A stretch of 64,000 nucleotides of DNA from Alviniconcha marisindica (taxonomy: Eukaryota; Mollusca; Gastropoda; Provannidae). This document shows, piece after piece, positions 1 through 14,094 of this stretch (the stretch's first letter is position 1; each line of letters begins with the position of its first letter). The notes beneath the pieces are model-generated. The model was given only the letters and a program-made list of their open reading frames with translations, was not told where the DNA came from and did not search any database. The position numbers and the translations under genes are program-made. The stretch is from positions 62,001-126,000 of the forward strand of contig JABMCL010003811.1 in the NCBI GenBank assembly GCA_018857735.1, read 5' to 3'.

Positions 1-345
1 AAGGGATCCCAGACAGGGCTGGCATACTCTAGCACCGGTCATATGAATGCCTTGTTAGTTGTAAATTGTATGCTGCATTTTTCAGCCTGTCATTAGTGGT
101 CTCAAGTTGATGGTGCACACCAGGGTCTTGTTGGCTTTTTTGCAGACATCAGTGATATGAGCATCCCAACGGAGGTCAGAGGTGATCTTAACTCCAAGGT
201 ATTTTGCCTCCAATTTTGTTCTCAGAGTGTGACCATGGAGCTGGTACTCTAATGGGAGAGCTTTGAACACTGCCAGATGCATTAGTCTGCCCCTGATGCT
301 TGACAGCAAAACCGCCAGACCAGGGCCCACATGTATGATGAGAAA
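1..345 (-). pseudogene. Non-LTR retrotransposon RT fragment (C-terminal end)
   Basis: Minus-strand translation contains KYLGVKITSDLRWDAHI followed by CKKANKTL. This is the YLGV block after the RT fingers/palm in CR1/Jockey-type elements. Upstream of it is a piece with LPLEYQLHGHTL. The fragment is cut by the window edge and only about 80 codons are open, so it is a dead remnant. The clade cannot be settled from this short block. Confidence 0.65.
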
Positions 346-1019
346 ATAAAGTTTGTTAAAGAGTCCATAAGTTCAACTCTCCTTCCACATGTGTGAGTCT
401 CAATACCCTCAGAAACAGCTATTGGCTTGTGTTTATTTTTAGATTGGGAATATTCCCTGTTATACCAACAATGCAGTGTTGATACTCGATACTGATTGGA
501 CACCATGTGACAACAGCCTGGTCTGTTTCAAATTCAAAGTTCATTGCAACTGTAGCAGATGTCCGTGACCCAGTGGCCAGTGACCCCTTCCCATTCAAGA
601 TTTTCATGTCTCCTCTTTGCCGTCTGTGTTGAATATGATGTGTCTTGATTCATGAATCCAAATTTTCTTGAATAGTTTGTGGTCTTCAGTGCTTCACAGG
701 AGGGCGTTGGTGTTCATTTTTTCCTCAATAGTAGCATATATGTCAATAACAGCAGCATTAAAGCTGCCATTTTGATGTGGCATTTAGGCTACTTATGCCT
801 AGAGAGAAAACTGAGTCAGTGACTTTAATCGTGTTTAGGCTGGTTGGATAACTCTATTTATGCTTCACACATGCCAATTTTTGTAGTGTCAACACCGTTT
901 AGAACATAAGTGTAGTGGGGGAAGGGGCTATTTGCTCTCCATGCATACGGGCCCTGGCCATTATGTTTGTCTTCATCCAGATGTAATGGCCAACATAAAC
1001 AATTGATGAACTGAAAGGC
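346..1019. other. Unannotated stretch
   Basis: I see no coding signal, exon-like segment or clear repeat here. The short open frames have no recognisable motif. Confidence 0.5.
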
Positions 1020-1425
1020 CAGTGGAAGTCTTCACAATGTACTATGAATTCAAGGGGCCAAGGGACACAAGTCCACAAGGAAAACAACTCTTTGAAGTTG
1101 AATGCAGTGGAAGTTTCACAGGAAAGCAAAACATTGCAGAGATTGCTGATCAGGTTGCAGACATTCATGACCTGCGTGCTGCGACTTCAGTCTTTATATG
1201 CAATGATCATGTGACAAAAAGGCAAGGTTCTGTGTGTGCTACTTACATACCTATAGGAACGGATCCAAAACTATGAAACATTTTGTTGCAGGCCACCTGC
1301 AGAGACCACCGTACTGGAGTGGACGAAACATACAATCTTGGTGACAAACATGTAATGGTCACTGAATACAAAAATCTGGCAAAGTTAACAGATAGATGAC
1401 TAAATGACTTTGTGTGCCATAATCC
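1020..1425 (+). pseudogene. Possible fragment of a transposase-like protein
   Basis: An open stretch contains NIAEIADQVADIHDL. After a stop and frame changes comes GVDETYNLGDKHVMVTEYKN. The second block resembles the 'VDxTFNLGxxxVTxxxYKN' start of large MULE-like or related mobile-element proteins that I recall from cnidarian and molluscan genomes. This is recognition from memory over a short block. It is broken by stops and no terminal repeats were seen. Confidence 0.35.
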
Positions 1426-1959
1426 AACAAAACAATTACAGGATTAGCGCATGAGATTAGGGCTAGATCAGGAGATGTTTAAAATCGGGGGGACAAATGA
1501 TAATTATAAATTTATGCACACACGTACATGCACACAAACATGTGCGCGCGCACACACACACACACAGCAGTAGGAATGGAGTCTAGTTTGGTACCTTCAG
1601 TAGTATTTGATGTTATGAACATACTCGGAGCACAGCCAGCACCAGGGATCACATTAATGTGTGTTTTATGCATATTTTACACAGCTTTGAATGCCACATA
1701 CATACATCCTCTTTTCCCTATTTTTGAACAGCTAAAAATAACTGTGTATTATGACTCGCAAACAGCAAAACAGTTTGACAGATCTTGCTTTTGTAAAACT
1801 GTTTTACTGATTTCACTTTCATGTGGATTTTTTTCTTGATTGGTGTGAAAAAGACTGAGTGTTGAGTAAATGTAAACTGATATAAATATATATATAGCAA
1901 AAGTGGCAACAAGAGGAAGTTCAGTTCAAGATGGTATCTGTGTGCTTGGAAAAGCCCAT
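1426..1959. other. Intergenic or upstream-intron sequence with a CA tract
   Basis: Contains a CA-rich microsatellite at about 1516-1566. Nothing else could be recognised. Confidence 0.5.
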
Positions 1960-4000
1960 GTGCATTCCACCTCATCTCAGAAGTTTCCCGAACGTTGCCT
2001 TTGAAATGGTTCCAGTGTTCGTTTGATTGATGATGACCCTCTCTCGTCCTTTCAAGGAAGATCATCTAGCACTTCCTCTTTCCATGTCTCTCTCTTCCAG
2101 GCGATCAATGGTATGATGTCCTTGGCTTTGTGCCCGCAGGTAGTGTCTCAAGCTCCTCAACACTTGAGATCTTTCAAGAAGCAAACCACTTGTGAGGGTT
2201 GTTTTGCCTGCAGGTCTATCTGCTCAGTCATTTCCCATCACTCCAGCTTGTCCAGGGCAATACACCCACAGGAGTTTTTGTATGTGGTTGGCGACCATTG
2301 ACACACACCAGTCTGGGCTTCCCATTCCACTTTTCACTTTTTGTAGCAAGCTCATTGAATCTGTTAGAATGATAGCATGTGTGGTTAGACTGTCACTTCT
2401 TGAGGCAATCCAGTGGAGGGCATGAGTGACTGCTTCCACCTCCATTGTCAAACTGGAGGTTGAGACTGTAAAGGCTGTGCTGTCTTCATGGATGGTAGTT
2501 GCACATTGCTTGACAGTGAAGCCCCACCCTGACTGGTCTTTGGTGACTGAGCCACCAATGTACACTATGTGGTTTGCTGTTGTTGTTTTTTGAATGAAAA
2601 GCTTGATCTCTGACTCTGTTTTGCCTGCTTGCCATTCTTGGCAGTGCTTTCCCAAGTTTTCTGGCAGGGGTGTCTTATAGAGATGCCAGAATCAGTTTGG
2701 GTACCTTTCCCACTCCTTGGTTTACTTGAGCTCTGTCAGCTGCCGTACTTGCAGTATTGAGTCCTCTGCTTGACCCATCCAAGACTTGCCCCATCCCAGC
2801 CTGCATCCCTTTGTGTCTTTCACGGCTTCATCGAGTGGGTTGTGGGGATTTTCGATGCCACTGAAGTATGCTTTGACTTGCTCCACTTTCTGTCTGGTTC
2901 ACACTGGTGGGAGGTCTAGCATGAACTGATGGTTCCCAGCATGACTTGAATTGCCTTGTTCTGTACTCCGTCCAACTTTAGCAGATTTGTCTGTGCCACT
3001 GTTGTGAGGTCTAGTCCTTAGTTACACTGAGCACCACACTTTGATACAGTAGGAAGAGGTGGCATAGCCGTAGCCTTCAGGACTGACAGACCTTGCACTT
3101 CAGTGCTGTTGTTTCCAAATGTTTTCTGTAGGTCAGCATTCTGTCAAAGTGTACCCCAAGGTAGCTCAGATGGCTTGTTTGTTCAACCACAGCTCCATCA
3201 AATGTGACTGCTGGCATTGGTTTGCCTGCCGCTCTGTTGTCAAGAGTGCACCACAGTGTTTGTGCCTTGTTTGGATTGATGAGCGATCCATTGTCATGAC
3301 ACCACAGGAATTCACTGTCCAGTTGTTGTTGCACTGCTTTGGCTGCCCCCTGGGAGTCCCTTGATGTTTTGTATATGAGCCCATCATCTGCCGGTCTGAG
3401 AATCTTGCTGGGTCCATTTTGGTTCAGATCTGCCAGGTCTTTTGTGTATACATTGAAGAGGTCTGGCAAGAGCAGTGATGCTTGTGGTAGGCCCATTGTG
3501 AGCTGATGAGGAGCAGAGCTTCAGTTTCCAAGCTGCATAGCCACTGTTCTTTCCAGGAGCACAATTGCAGTCCACTGGGTCAGTGTTAGGCTGATTCCAT
3601 ATTGCATAAGCAGGTTCATCAGGGGTGTTTTGCATTGTAAGAGGTGGTATCCATTCAGGTTGTGGTCTTTCTCTGGTTTGGGAATAAGTCACAAGAAACT
3701 GTCCAGTGTTTGGGAATATAGCCTTTGTCAAAGCTTTTTTGGTAGATAGTGTACAGCTCAGCCCTGTCCTCTTCTGTTAGGTTCTTGATATCCAAGTATC
3801 AAATCCTATTTGGACCATGTGCTGCATCCTTTCCACTTCTTCCAAGGGCTTCATTCAGTTCCTCCTTTGTGAGTTCGTTGTCGGGGCCACTTTTTGCAAG
3901 TGTTCTGTTGAGATCGCTCAGCAACAAGAGGAAACAGAAAATCACTGTTATGACAGACATGGCTGGCTCAGAGCTCCCTCTCACTCTCCCTTACAGTTCT
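1960..4000 (-). pseudogene. Ingi/I-like non-LTR retrotransposon ORF2 remnant (RT + RNase H)
   Basis: Read on the minus strand, the order is: a pre-RT segment near 3,990-3,800 (LTKEELNEALGRSGKD); the RT palm near 3,500 (GLPQASLLLPDLFNVYTKDL), where the catalytic FADD position reads PADD; the YLGVHFDRMLTYRKHL block near 3,130; and an RNase H domain at 2,655-2,224 with GGSVTKDQSGWGF, MEVEAVTHAL and LTDSMSLL, followed by AGVMGND near 2,230. RT followed by RNase H is characteristic of the I/Ingi group. Frameshifts and stops separate the blocks, so the copy is dead. The 3' end is probably near 1,960. Confidence 0.75.
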
Positions 4001-4332
4001 TTATAAGATAAGCGTTGACTGCTTCTGTTTTCTTTTCCGATACTAGTCATAATTATGAACTGATCAGATGTTCTGCTGCTTTGTTTGCTGGTTGCATGCT
4101 CATAACATGTAAGTGAATGATGTATGGTGTGTATTCATCTGGCGCTGTGAACATGCTATCTTTGTGTGGAAATTCTCATGTGTAACATTTTACTCACTCA
4201 TTCATGGTTATATGTATATAAATAATGCCTGTAATTTGATATCTACTCATCAGTAGCTTAGCAAGGACTAGTTGTTAGGTTTTTGACTGAACCTAAACTA
4301 CAATCCTTGTAAAATAAAGTTTTCGAGTTTGA

Positions 4333-5788
<1,456 letters not shown>

Positions 5789-5929
5789 GCAGGACCCAGA
5801 GAGGTGGTGGCCATTAAATGCATCTTGAAGACTACTCTGAATAAAGCATCCACAGAGAATCTCCTGACTGAGATAGAACTGCTCAAAAACCTCAAACACC
5901 AGCACATAGTCGCACTTAAGGACTTTTTG
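5789..5929 (+). CDS. ULK3: ULK3 exon: kinase N-lobe (VAIK lysine, helix C)
   Basis: Encodes 47 residues including REVVAIKC (the ATP-anchoring lysine) and [17 protein letters not shown], with the helix-C glutamate expected to pair with that lysine. It ends in KDFL at the donor gtaggt. The acceptor is ctgttcag/gc; an alternative AG lies four bases further in (5793), and the missing upstream exon would be needed to choose. Two copies of a ~27-bp direct repeat (about 5724-5776) lie just upstream of the polypyrimidine tract. Confidence 0.93.
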
Positions 5930-7120
5930 GTAGGTTCAGTTTTCATCTATAAACTTGTGATGTGGTTTTTGCTAACTCTCAAGTTGGGGCTAATATAGGA
6001 TGCTGTTATGACTGAGAATGAAGTTAATGATGTGGACATTCAGTATGTGTAATGCTAATTCATCATGTTTTGCTTAGTCCTACTCCCACTAGCAAGTTTT
6101 GCAGGCTTTCTAGTTTGTCATGACTGAGCAATTATCTTCAACTTTCAAGCAAAACATAATTGTGTGGTACTCCCTTTGACAAATTGGAGGTTCTGAGCTT
6201 CATGTTTATGACATTTATATATTCTTCTTTGTGATATATCTAATTTTATTTGAACAATTTGTCAAGTGCTTTGATTCATATGTGCCCTAAGCACTTTACA
6301 ATGGCAACTATAACACTATTTTCCGGTTCCAAAAGAACCCATTGCATTGTAGTCATATGCAGCTCTGAATAAGTGACTGTAGCTTTACACAGCATGTCAT
6401 GCTTTAAATATTCACCAGCCAAGTCAAACATGTTTTTCCCTTTTCACACTTGGATAAGTCGAATCCAAGCATTTCAAGTCTATTTCATTGTTGAATGCTC
6501 CCAGATTCCTAACTTAGCTGCTGGCCACCCACAAGTACAAGCTTTGTAGCATAAACCTTTCAGGCAGGTTGCATTTTTGTTTTGGCCAGTGTCTGTAGGC
6601 AGCTTGGTTTTGGTTTATCATATATATGCGAATGCTTTGTCATGATAGAAGGTTCGCAGATCATCGCATTTCTGGTATACCAGCTCTTGACCCTCCCACT
6701 AGGGTTTGACCCTTTATCTCCCACACCCTTCTCCTATCACACAATGCAAGTTATTATTATTGATCACTTTTATATAGTGCTATTCTCTGCTCTCATCCCA
6801 GACTTACTGTGATCATGTCACATATGTTTCTGAATGAGGGATGGCATCCTTTTTTTTTCTTTCATTCTTTTCATGTATTTTTTATAGCACATTTTTTACT
6901 ATCTAATAAGGTGGTGTACTAACAGGTCTGTTTATTTGAAACTTGGCTGGTGCCATATGGAACTGCTGCCCTCTTGGCACAAGTTCATGTGTACACCATA
7001 CAACCATGCACCAGTTTACAGTGACGGTCAGCATCATTCCATTCAAATCCACATAGGTGTGTGGTAACAGGGGGGGGGCAGATACCAAAATTAGATTCAG
7101 CACAGGAAGTTGACCCTGGA
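5930..7120. other. Intron sequence, possible retrotransposon 3' UTR traces
   Basis: Mostly unrecognised. A segment near 6,277-6,310 (…gtgccctaagcactttacaatgg) and another near 6,750-6,785 (attattgatcacttttatatagtgc) resemble 'shared 3' end' motifs I recall in molluscan non-LTR elements and their SINEs. No coding block accompanies them. Confidence 0.35.
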
Positions 7121-7124
7121 AAAT

Positions 7125-7222
7125 AAAATTCTCCCAGCGCTCCTGCAGGGACTTGAACTCAGGACCTTTTGATCATGAGTCCAGCACTCTGAACACTGAT
7201 CTATCCGTGCTCTGCTAACATT
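7125..7222 (-). mobile_element. tRNA-derived SINE head
   Basis: The minus strand reads like a degraded tRNA: an A-box-like TAGATCAGTGTTCAGAGT, an anticodon-loop-like CTCATGA, and a B box GAGTTCAAGTCC about 35 bases later. The plus strand correspondingly shows ggacttgaactcaggacc. The body and tail of the element were not delimited. Pol III boxes of this kind mark the 5' head of tRNA-derived SINEs; a tRNA pseudogene is the alternative. Confidence 0.55.
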
Positions 7223-7261
7223 AGATGGAGAGAATCCCCTCATCCCCAGTATGAGCTAGCA

Positions 7262-7331
7262 ATGGTGGTTTAAATTCTCGCAGAAATTGCTCTCTCTCTC
7301 TTTGGTGGTTTAAATTCTCGCAGAAGAAATT

Positions 7332-7416
<85 letters not shown>

Positions 7417-7453
7417 GAGTCTGTCTTTCTGTCTGTCTGACTCTCTCTCTCTC
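7262..7453. repeat. (TC)n microsatellite preceded by a duplicated 22-bp flank
   Basis: About 80 bases of TC at 7332-7412. The flank ggtggtttaaattctcgcag occurs twice (about 7266 and 7304), each time followed by a TC run. This points to a local duplication of flank plus repeat. Confidence 0.9.
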
Positions 7454-7580
7454 TTCATTATTTGTTTTGTTCCACAGAGAAAGGGTGTTTAGATCAGCAG
7501 ACACACTTATGGATGGAGGTGATCTCCAATTAATGCAGTAGAGTGGATATAAAAAATACCAATTCACACAGTTATAGCAC

Positions 7581-7585
<5 letters not shown>

Positions 7586-7652
<67 letters not shown>
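7586..7652. repeat. (AC)n microsatellite
   Basis: About 66 uninterrupted bases of AC. Confidence 0.97.
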
Positions 7653-7656
<4 letters not shown>

Positions 7657-8740
7657 ACACATGGATGGATGGAAGATGATATCTGATTAATACAGTACAA
7701 TGTGTGTAACAATGTGGCACCATAGAACGCACACATGTGAGCTTCATGCGATGTGTGCACTGTCAGAAAACGAGGGTAAAGCACTCTTATACCGTTTTCA
7801 CACAAGAGTCAGAAATGCTCTACCTCATCCAGATTTTATGTTATGTCTGTTCACAGCAAGGTGATATTAGACTAAAAACGACAAAACTACAACTTAGTAA
7901 GTTTGAACGATCAGTTTAACAATAGATGTTATAACATCAGTATTATGCAGAATATGTCTTACATTGTAAGATGCTGTAAAGTCATGCCGATCTTTTAGAA
8001 ATATCTCATAATAGAACATTTGAGTAGCCTGTGGATCAAGGGTTTGTTCAAATGCATGCCACAATTTGTGAATATTTAGTGTTTCATGAATTTAGAAAGA
8101 TCTCATATACGACTCTTGCTAAGTACCTTGGGCAAAAAAGTGTCAAATTTATTTGTGTCAAGACCTTTATATATGGTCTTTCCAAATACTGAGGAAATCT
8201 CATGAAATGATAGCAGTTTTTTTGTTGATATTTCAGACATGTTTTTCCTTGTCCATTATGTAGGTAATTTATGTGATATTTCGTTTCAATAAAGACCACA
8301 ATGAGATAGTACCCAACAAAACTCAAAACCAATACCTGCTCACCTGCACAGTCAGTCCTGGCTGGCCCACATTGATACAATGTGTCAAATATTTTATGTA
8401 ACCAACTATATCCCTTCTCGCCTTGCAGTCCCAGTTTTGCAATGCATATAGAACTATTTTGAATTGGCACAGATAAGTATATTAAGTATTGCAAGCTGGA
8501 TATTGCATATGTAATTTGATGCCATTAGTACTGCTGATAACTTGGATGTGAATATGGAGAAACCCTTCCCAAAGCAATAACACTTCAAAATACCTTATTG
8601 TCCGTTGCAATCATAACGATTAAACGGAAATTTTTCTTCACTCACACCAGTTCTTCCACATGAAATAATGTAGTTAAATTAATTTAAACACATTAAAAAC
8701 AGAAGGAGGTATAATACATAATGAACAGCTGTCATAAGAG
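7653..8740. other. Intron sequence
   Basis: AT-rich. The ~136-codon open frame on the minus strand (8,084-8,494) shows no known motif and is probably chance. Confidence 0.45.
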
Positions 8741-10450
8741 GTAAGTGATAACTAATACATCTTTCACAATCACATGCATTCCAGACAGCATTTTAAGGTT
8801 GAAAACCAGTACATATTCCATGCCTTCAATTCCAATATTCCATACCTTCAGTTTCAATCTCCCTAATTATCCACTTATTATCCATTTTTATATATATTTA
8901 TGTTCATTCATTTATACATCTCCCCCTTCCTTCCATACATCCTTACCCCCACTCACCCACCCACACACACACATACACACACATATATATAGTCGTTTTT
9001 TTATTCATCAAGTTTTAGTCACCTGGTATTTTAGAATCATTGTGTGAACTGTGTTTATACCCACGTTCAGTTGTTAAGAATAAACCCCCGAGGAAGGTGT
9101 TGGCCGAAAATTTTGGAACTTTTATGCCAACTTGTTGTTTTTCTTTGATTTTTATCAGTATATATATATAACACATGTAGATATACATTTCACACCCACA
9201 CTCACATACAATATGACACCCACACACCATCGTTATGCACCACTCACCTTCCCTGCCACACAACACACTTCGTACCTCCCCCCTTCTGCACGCATCCATA
9301 TGCCTCTATAAAATATTAAATCATTTACTGTACACTAAAACATATATAATAATGCTTTAAATTTTATTTTATACTCAATAACTACTCATTTCTATAGTAA
9401 CATTTTCAACAACCAAAATAAATAAATGGGCTTGGGGGACATTTGATATAAGCACCTGTATACAGTTAAATATCACACATACATTGGTTATAAACACCAG
9501 TGGCAAAAGGGCCCAGCATATATCAGTTCTCACAGTTCACATATGTAATACAAGTGTATGTATTCAAAAGCAAATAGCTTACAAAATAAAAAGCATCAGT
9601 CTATATTTTCATTCTTAAATATTCATCCACACATTACCTCCCCCCACCCCACCCCCCAACAACCACACATACTTGCACATCCACAACTCACTCACCACAC
9701 AACCCCCCCCCCCCCCAGGACACATTCAACCCCCTCCCCCCTCCCCACACACATATTAACACATTTACCCTAACAATCCTGACACACTTCCAATTGAATG
9801 TCAGAACATACACTAGTTATAAACAACAGTGCCAAAAAGGACCAACATATTATCATAATTCACATATATATGTATGCATTCAAGCAGAAACAACTTACAA
9901 AATATAATGCATTATTAAATCCTTTCATTCTCAAAAATTCATTTGTACATCACCGCCACCACCACCCTCCCCCTCACACACATACACCAGGGAACACATG
10001 CAGCCCCCCCCCACCCCACTCCCACCCCACTCACACAAAACACATTCACCTCAACCCACTTCTGAACACATCCACACCTTAATTATACATAAATTAAAAA
10101 TTAAATCACTGGCACTAAAAACATTTTGAAACACGCACGCACACACAAACAAATAAAATAAATTCAACCACAGCTTAAATACATCATTTCATTTTACACA
10201 TTCTCAGTAAATATTATGCATCACTCCCCCCACCCCCACTCCCTTTTTTTCTTTTCTTCTCTGACATACACACCCACCCACTCACAACCAAAAACAATAC
10301 AATTTATAAAAAGAAATGCAAGCACAAAAAACAAGTGTCATAAAAGGCAAACATAACATTTCATTATTAACAACACCACATACCTCCATGCTTCAATTCA
10401 CACTCATAAACAAATTAAAAATTAGTAAATATTCATATAATGACAGTTCT
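8741..10450. repeat. Degenerate ~330-bp tandem repeat, A/C-rich
   Basis: Recurrent blocks can be aligned by eye. 'ggttataaacaccagtggcaa' near 9,487 recurs as 'agttataaacaacagtgccaa' near 9,815, and the following 'gtatgtattcaa…cttacaaaat…ttcattct' recurs with the same spacing. More diverged copies occur towards 8,740 and 10,400. C-rich and CA-rich segments, including a 14-base C run near 9,703, separate the blocks. No coding function is apparent. Confidence 0.55.
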
Positions 10451-10911
10451 CAGCCCCACATTCTAGAACAAACAACTTAGAAAAGAAAAAAAAGAGAGAA
10501 AAAAGTGCACTTTTAACTCCAGAATCATGAATCCCACTCCACTGTCTAATGAATCAAAAGCTGAACCAACAAAGAGCTTATTTTCTCATGATTTAGACAG
10601 TTTTTATTTATTTTCTTCTTCTCATGATTTAGATAGTTTTTATTTAGATGTTCTCTTTTATTGGTAGAATGTTTGCATTTTCACTTTTCTTGGAATCAAT
10701 ATAATCAGTATAAAATTTGGCATTAACGTGTTCCCACTCAGCACTTTGGCATCTGAGGTGATGTTGGTAGAACTGGAATGGATGTAATATGTATATTTGT
10801 TAATCAAATCATTTTTATTTTATTTATTTTATTTTATTTTTTAGCTCCTTTGGGATGATCTCTGTTTGAATCTGGAAAAAAATTGTGACTACAAGGCATC
10901 CAGCTGTCACA

Positions 10912-11145
10912 ATGAACTGTCAATGCAACCACTGCTGCACACAACCACACACACACACACGCACACACACACACACTGAATGAACTGCACACACACACAC
11001 ATGCACACACACCACACACACACAACACACACACAACATCACCACTCTACACACAACACACAACACACACACACAACACACACACACACACACGCACACA
11101 CACACACACACACACACACTGAATGAACTGTCATTGCAACCACTG

Positions 11146-11179
<34 letters not shown>

Positions 11180-11180
11180 C
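10912..11180. repeat. CA-rich compound repeat
   Basis: Several CA runs are interspersed with copies of a short segment (tgaatgaactg…gcaaccactgctgcacaca) found near 10,912 and again near 11,119. This indicates duplication of repeat plus flank. Long cysteine/valine-rich open frames here are repeat artefacts. Confidence 0.85.
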
Positions 11181-11904
11181 CTTTGCAGTTCTTTGCAGGC
11201 CTATATATAAGTAAATGTTTATGCTTGACAAGTGCAAAAGAAACATGATAAAACAGTGTGTCTTTTGGGGGATTGTTTAGTGGCAGCCTTTTAACTTTTC
11301 TAAAATTTCTTAAAAAGGACAGCCCAGTAAAGCATATGTTACATCTCTGAAAACAGCAATGCATGAACATGAAAATAGTGACCAATTAATTGAGATGACT
11401 CAAATGAAAAATAACAGGACAGCAAGTGACAAAAAAGAAGAAGAAAAGAATATTGTAAAAAAACGGGAGTAGATTGAAGGAAACATTACAGGGTCCCACA
11501 ATAACTTTGCACTGAGTGAAACAAGTTTTTCTGGATACTTTTAATGGCTAGTGAGTATAGGTGTGCTTGCTCAGATGGAAATTGTGTTCGCAGTTGTCTA
11601 CATTGATACAAGCTGCAGCAAGATGTTGCAGGTGAAATGTAAACAAAGGGGGCTGCCATTAAACTACCCTGACTGGTGAGTCGTACCACTTGTCCACATT
11701 ACAGAGGTGGTAGTGTTCACTACCTGACAGATCTGTTGGGGAAATTAGCTTGCAGTGCACTGTCATAAGGTTCAGGGAATGATCTTCTGATGGCCCTTAT
11801 TGTCTCTGTTGTTAGGGGATGTGGAGGTGGAAGGGGTTGATTGTAGGGAGTTTTGTTGTTGACTGTTACTACATAATTGTGACATATATCATTTATGATT
11901 GCAG
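11181..11904. other. Intron sequence before the hinge exon
   Basis: No recognisable element. The last part carries a T-rich run leading to the acceptor. Confidence 0.5.
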
Positions 11905-12025
11905 TGGGACAGCAAACACATCTATTTGGTAATGGAGTTTTGTGGTGGTGGAGACCTCAGCCATTTTATTCGCAGCAAACGCGCCCTTCCTGAAAGGATT
12001 GTCCGCAAGTTTCTGCAACAGATAG
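11905..12025 (+). CDS. ULK3: ULK3 exon: hinge and helix D
   Basis: Begins in phase 0 after gattgcag with [18 protein letters not shown], which contains the hinge (MEFC) and the GGGDL helix-D start seen in ULK3. It continues with [17 protein letters not shown] and ends in phase 1 at the donor gtatga. Length and residues match the corresponding human ULK3 segment without a gap. Confidence 0.95.
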
Positions 12026-12626
12026 GTATGATAAACATAATGTAAGGTAGCAGATAGGTATGACAACCATAATCAGGGATCACATTATATGTGTTTTATG
12101 TGTTCTAAAGACCAAATACACATTTTTTTAGGATCATGATGCATAATGCATAGGCAAAAATCAAAGGACTAGACAAAAGGCCTAGACAAACTGACAGGAA
12201 TAAATCTAGAAAGGACTACAGTCACAGCAGTGCCGGTGCCTTGCTCTGCTTGAACTGTCCTCCCTTCTTGCCCTAATTTTCAACAACTAAAAGTAGCAAT
12301 CTATCTTGACAGGCAAACAGCAACACTGTTTTACTGACTTCACTCTGGCAACACTGTTTTCACTTTTTTGATTTGTTTGTTTGTTTTGTTTTTTGTTGTT
12401 GTTATTTTTCAGTCCTGATCAACATGAAACAGACTGAGAGCTGAGTAAATGTAAAAATGGCAGCAAGCTGCATTATTTTGCTCACCTTTTCTTTTTTCAA
12501 AAGCAGGGACAAGATGAAGCAAAAAACAAAACAAACAAACAAACAAAAATCAAAAATATAAATCACTGTTATGACAGACACTAACAGCTGATAGTGCTGT
12601 AGCCTTAACTCTCTTTCTCTCTCTCG

Positions 12627-12660
<34 letters not shown>

Positions 12661-14090
12661 TTGGTCATTCTCCTGAAAACTGGACAAAAAATGGTGCCAC
12701 TTTCCCAATGAAAGAAAAATAAAATTAAAAGATGAAACTTTTTTAAAGTACCAATATGTTACTGATATAATGTGTTTAGAGAAATAAGGGAAATGCCACA
12801 ATGTGTGAATGCATCATAATTTCTTGTGCTGTGAGTCTTTTTTGGTACAAATCACATTTTCATGGCCCTCATTTGTGACATGGCAAAGGGAAGGTTAGCT
12901 GATCATAGATACTTCCTTGAAAGCATTCATGATCAAATAAAAACAGATTTCATGAGAAATAAGGTGGCTAGTTCTTACATACAAAAGTCCTTGTGACAGC
13001 AGAGGGATTTATGTCAGAAGTGAGAAGTTGGTCTGTGTATGTGCGGCAGATGAGTGGGCGGCCAACAGTAGCTGTAACTGATAAACTTAACTCATTAATA
13101 TTCATAAGGTCAAAGACCCCTCCATATTTGGCAACGACTGACCAGTCTGCATCTAGCAGACTGACCAGTCTGCATCTAGCACAGATAGCGTGCCCATGCT
13201 CCCATCATCACTGCTTTCAAGATTCTGATGGGAACAGCACAAAAAATTTCAGTTCCATCAATTTTGATTTATAGGAGTGCCTTTAGCCATTTACGATTGA
13301 AACTGATTCTCCTGACTAATAGATCTGAAGGTGGGACCAGCCCCCAAAGATTTTCAACAAGGGTCACATATGTGATCAAATTGTCCAAGGCTTATTCTTC
13401 TTCAAGTAATGTACTAAAAGAAATTGTTAACTTAAGTAAAGAGAAATATAAGTAACATGTAGCTTTGCAAGAAACAGTTAATAAACTGTCATATCTTGTG
13501 GCCTAGAGCAGCAAATTCAATATGTTTTGTCAATAGGTTTTGAATGTGAGGAATCTGTATGCTTGTGGAACACTTGCTGACATAAATGATACTTATTGTG
13601 TGTTGCTTCCTAGTAACAGATCCAAACAGGATATCATGACTTGTTCACAACAGAAACTAAAGAACTGTCTTTTTTTCATCTGCTTGGTAGATGACCACAT
13701 TTCACCTAGTTTTTTTATGCTTGTTTGATGGCACGACAGTAGATCTGAAATAAATTACAGTAATTTCTTCAGGGGTGGTTTGCATGATGTGTAAAAATGG
13801 TGTAACGTGTAAGCACACAAAAGAACTATTTGTTAGTACCATTCACTTTTGACCTACCCTAATGTACTAGTCCACAGCAGCTGACTTGTGGCAGCAACAT
13901 TTGACCTCTTTTTGCACTGTGTGTGGTGTGTGTTTTTTTACTACAAAAGAGAAAGCACTATGGTGTCTTCAGAGGTGAGGGCTCGTGACAAATATTTGTT
14001 CCCAGTCAGCTGAGTGTCTGTATGCAGCCTTTTGTAACCAACCTTGGCATTGTGGTGCACCAACATGAGCTGGAATGTCATGTGAAAAAA
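12026..14090. other. Intron sequence
   Basis: Contains a short CA microsatellite (12,628-12,658) and a 23-bp tandem duplication near 13,135-13,182 (gactgaccagtctgcatcta twice). Nothing else recognised. Confidence 0.5.
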
Positions 14091-14094
14091 AAAG

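Noticed and set aside
8084..8494. 136-codon open frame on the minus strand
   Set aside because: No recognisable motif, AT-rich, no splice or promoter context. A chance frame is most likely.
10834..11246. Cysteine/valine-rich open frames on the minus strand
   Set aside because: Produced by CA repeats; not proteins.
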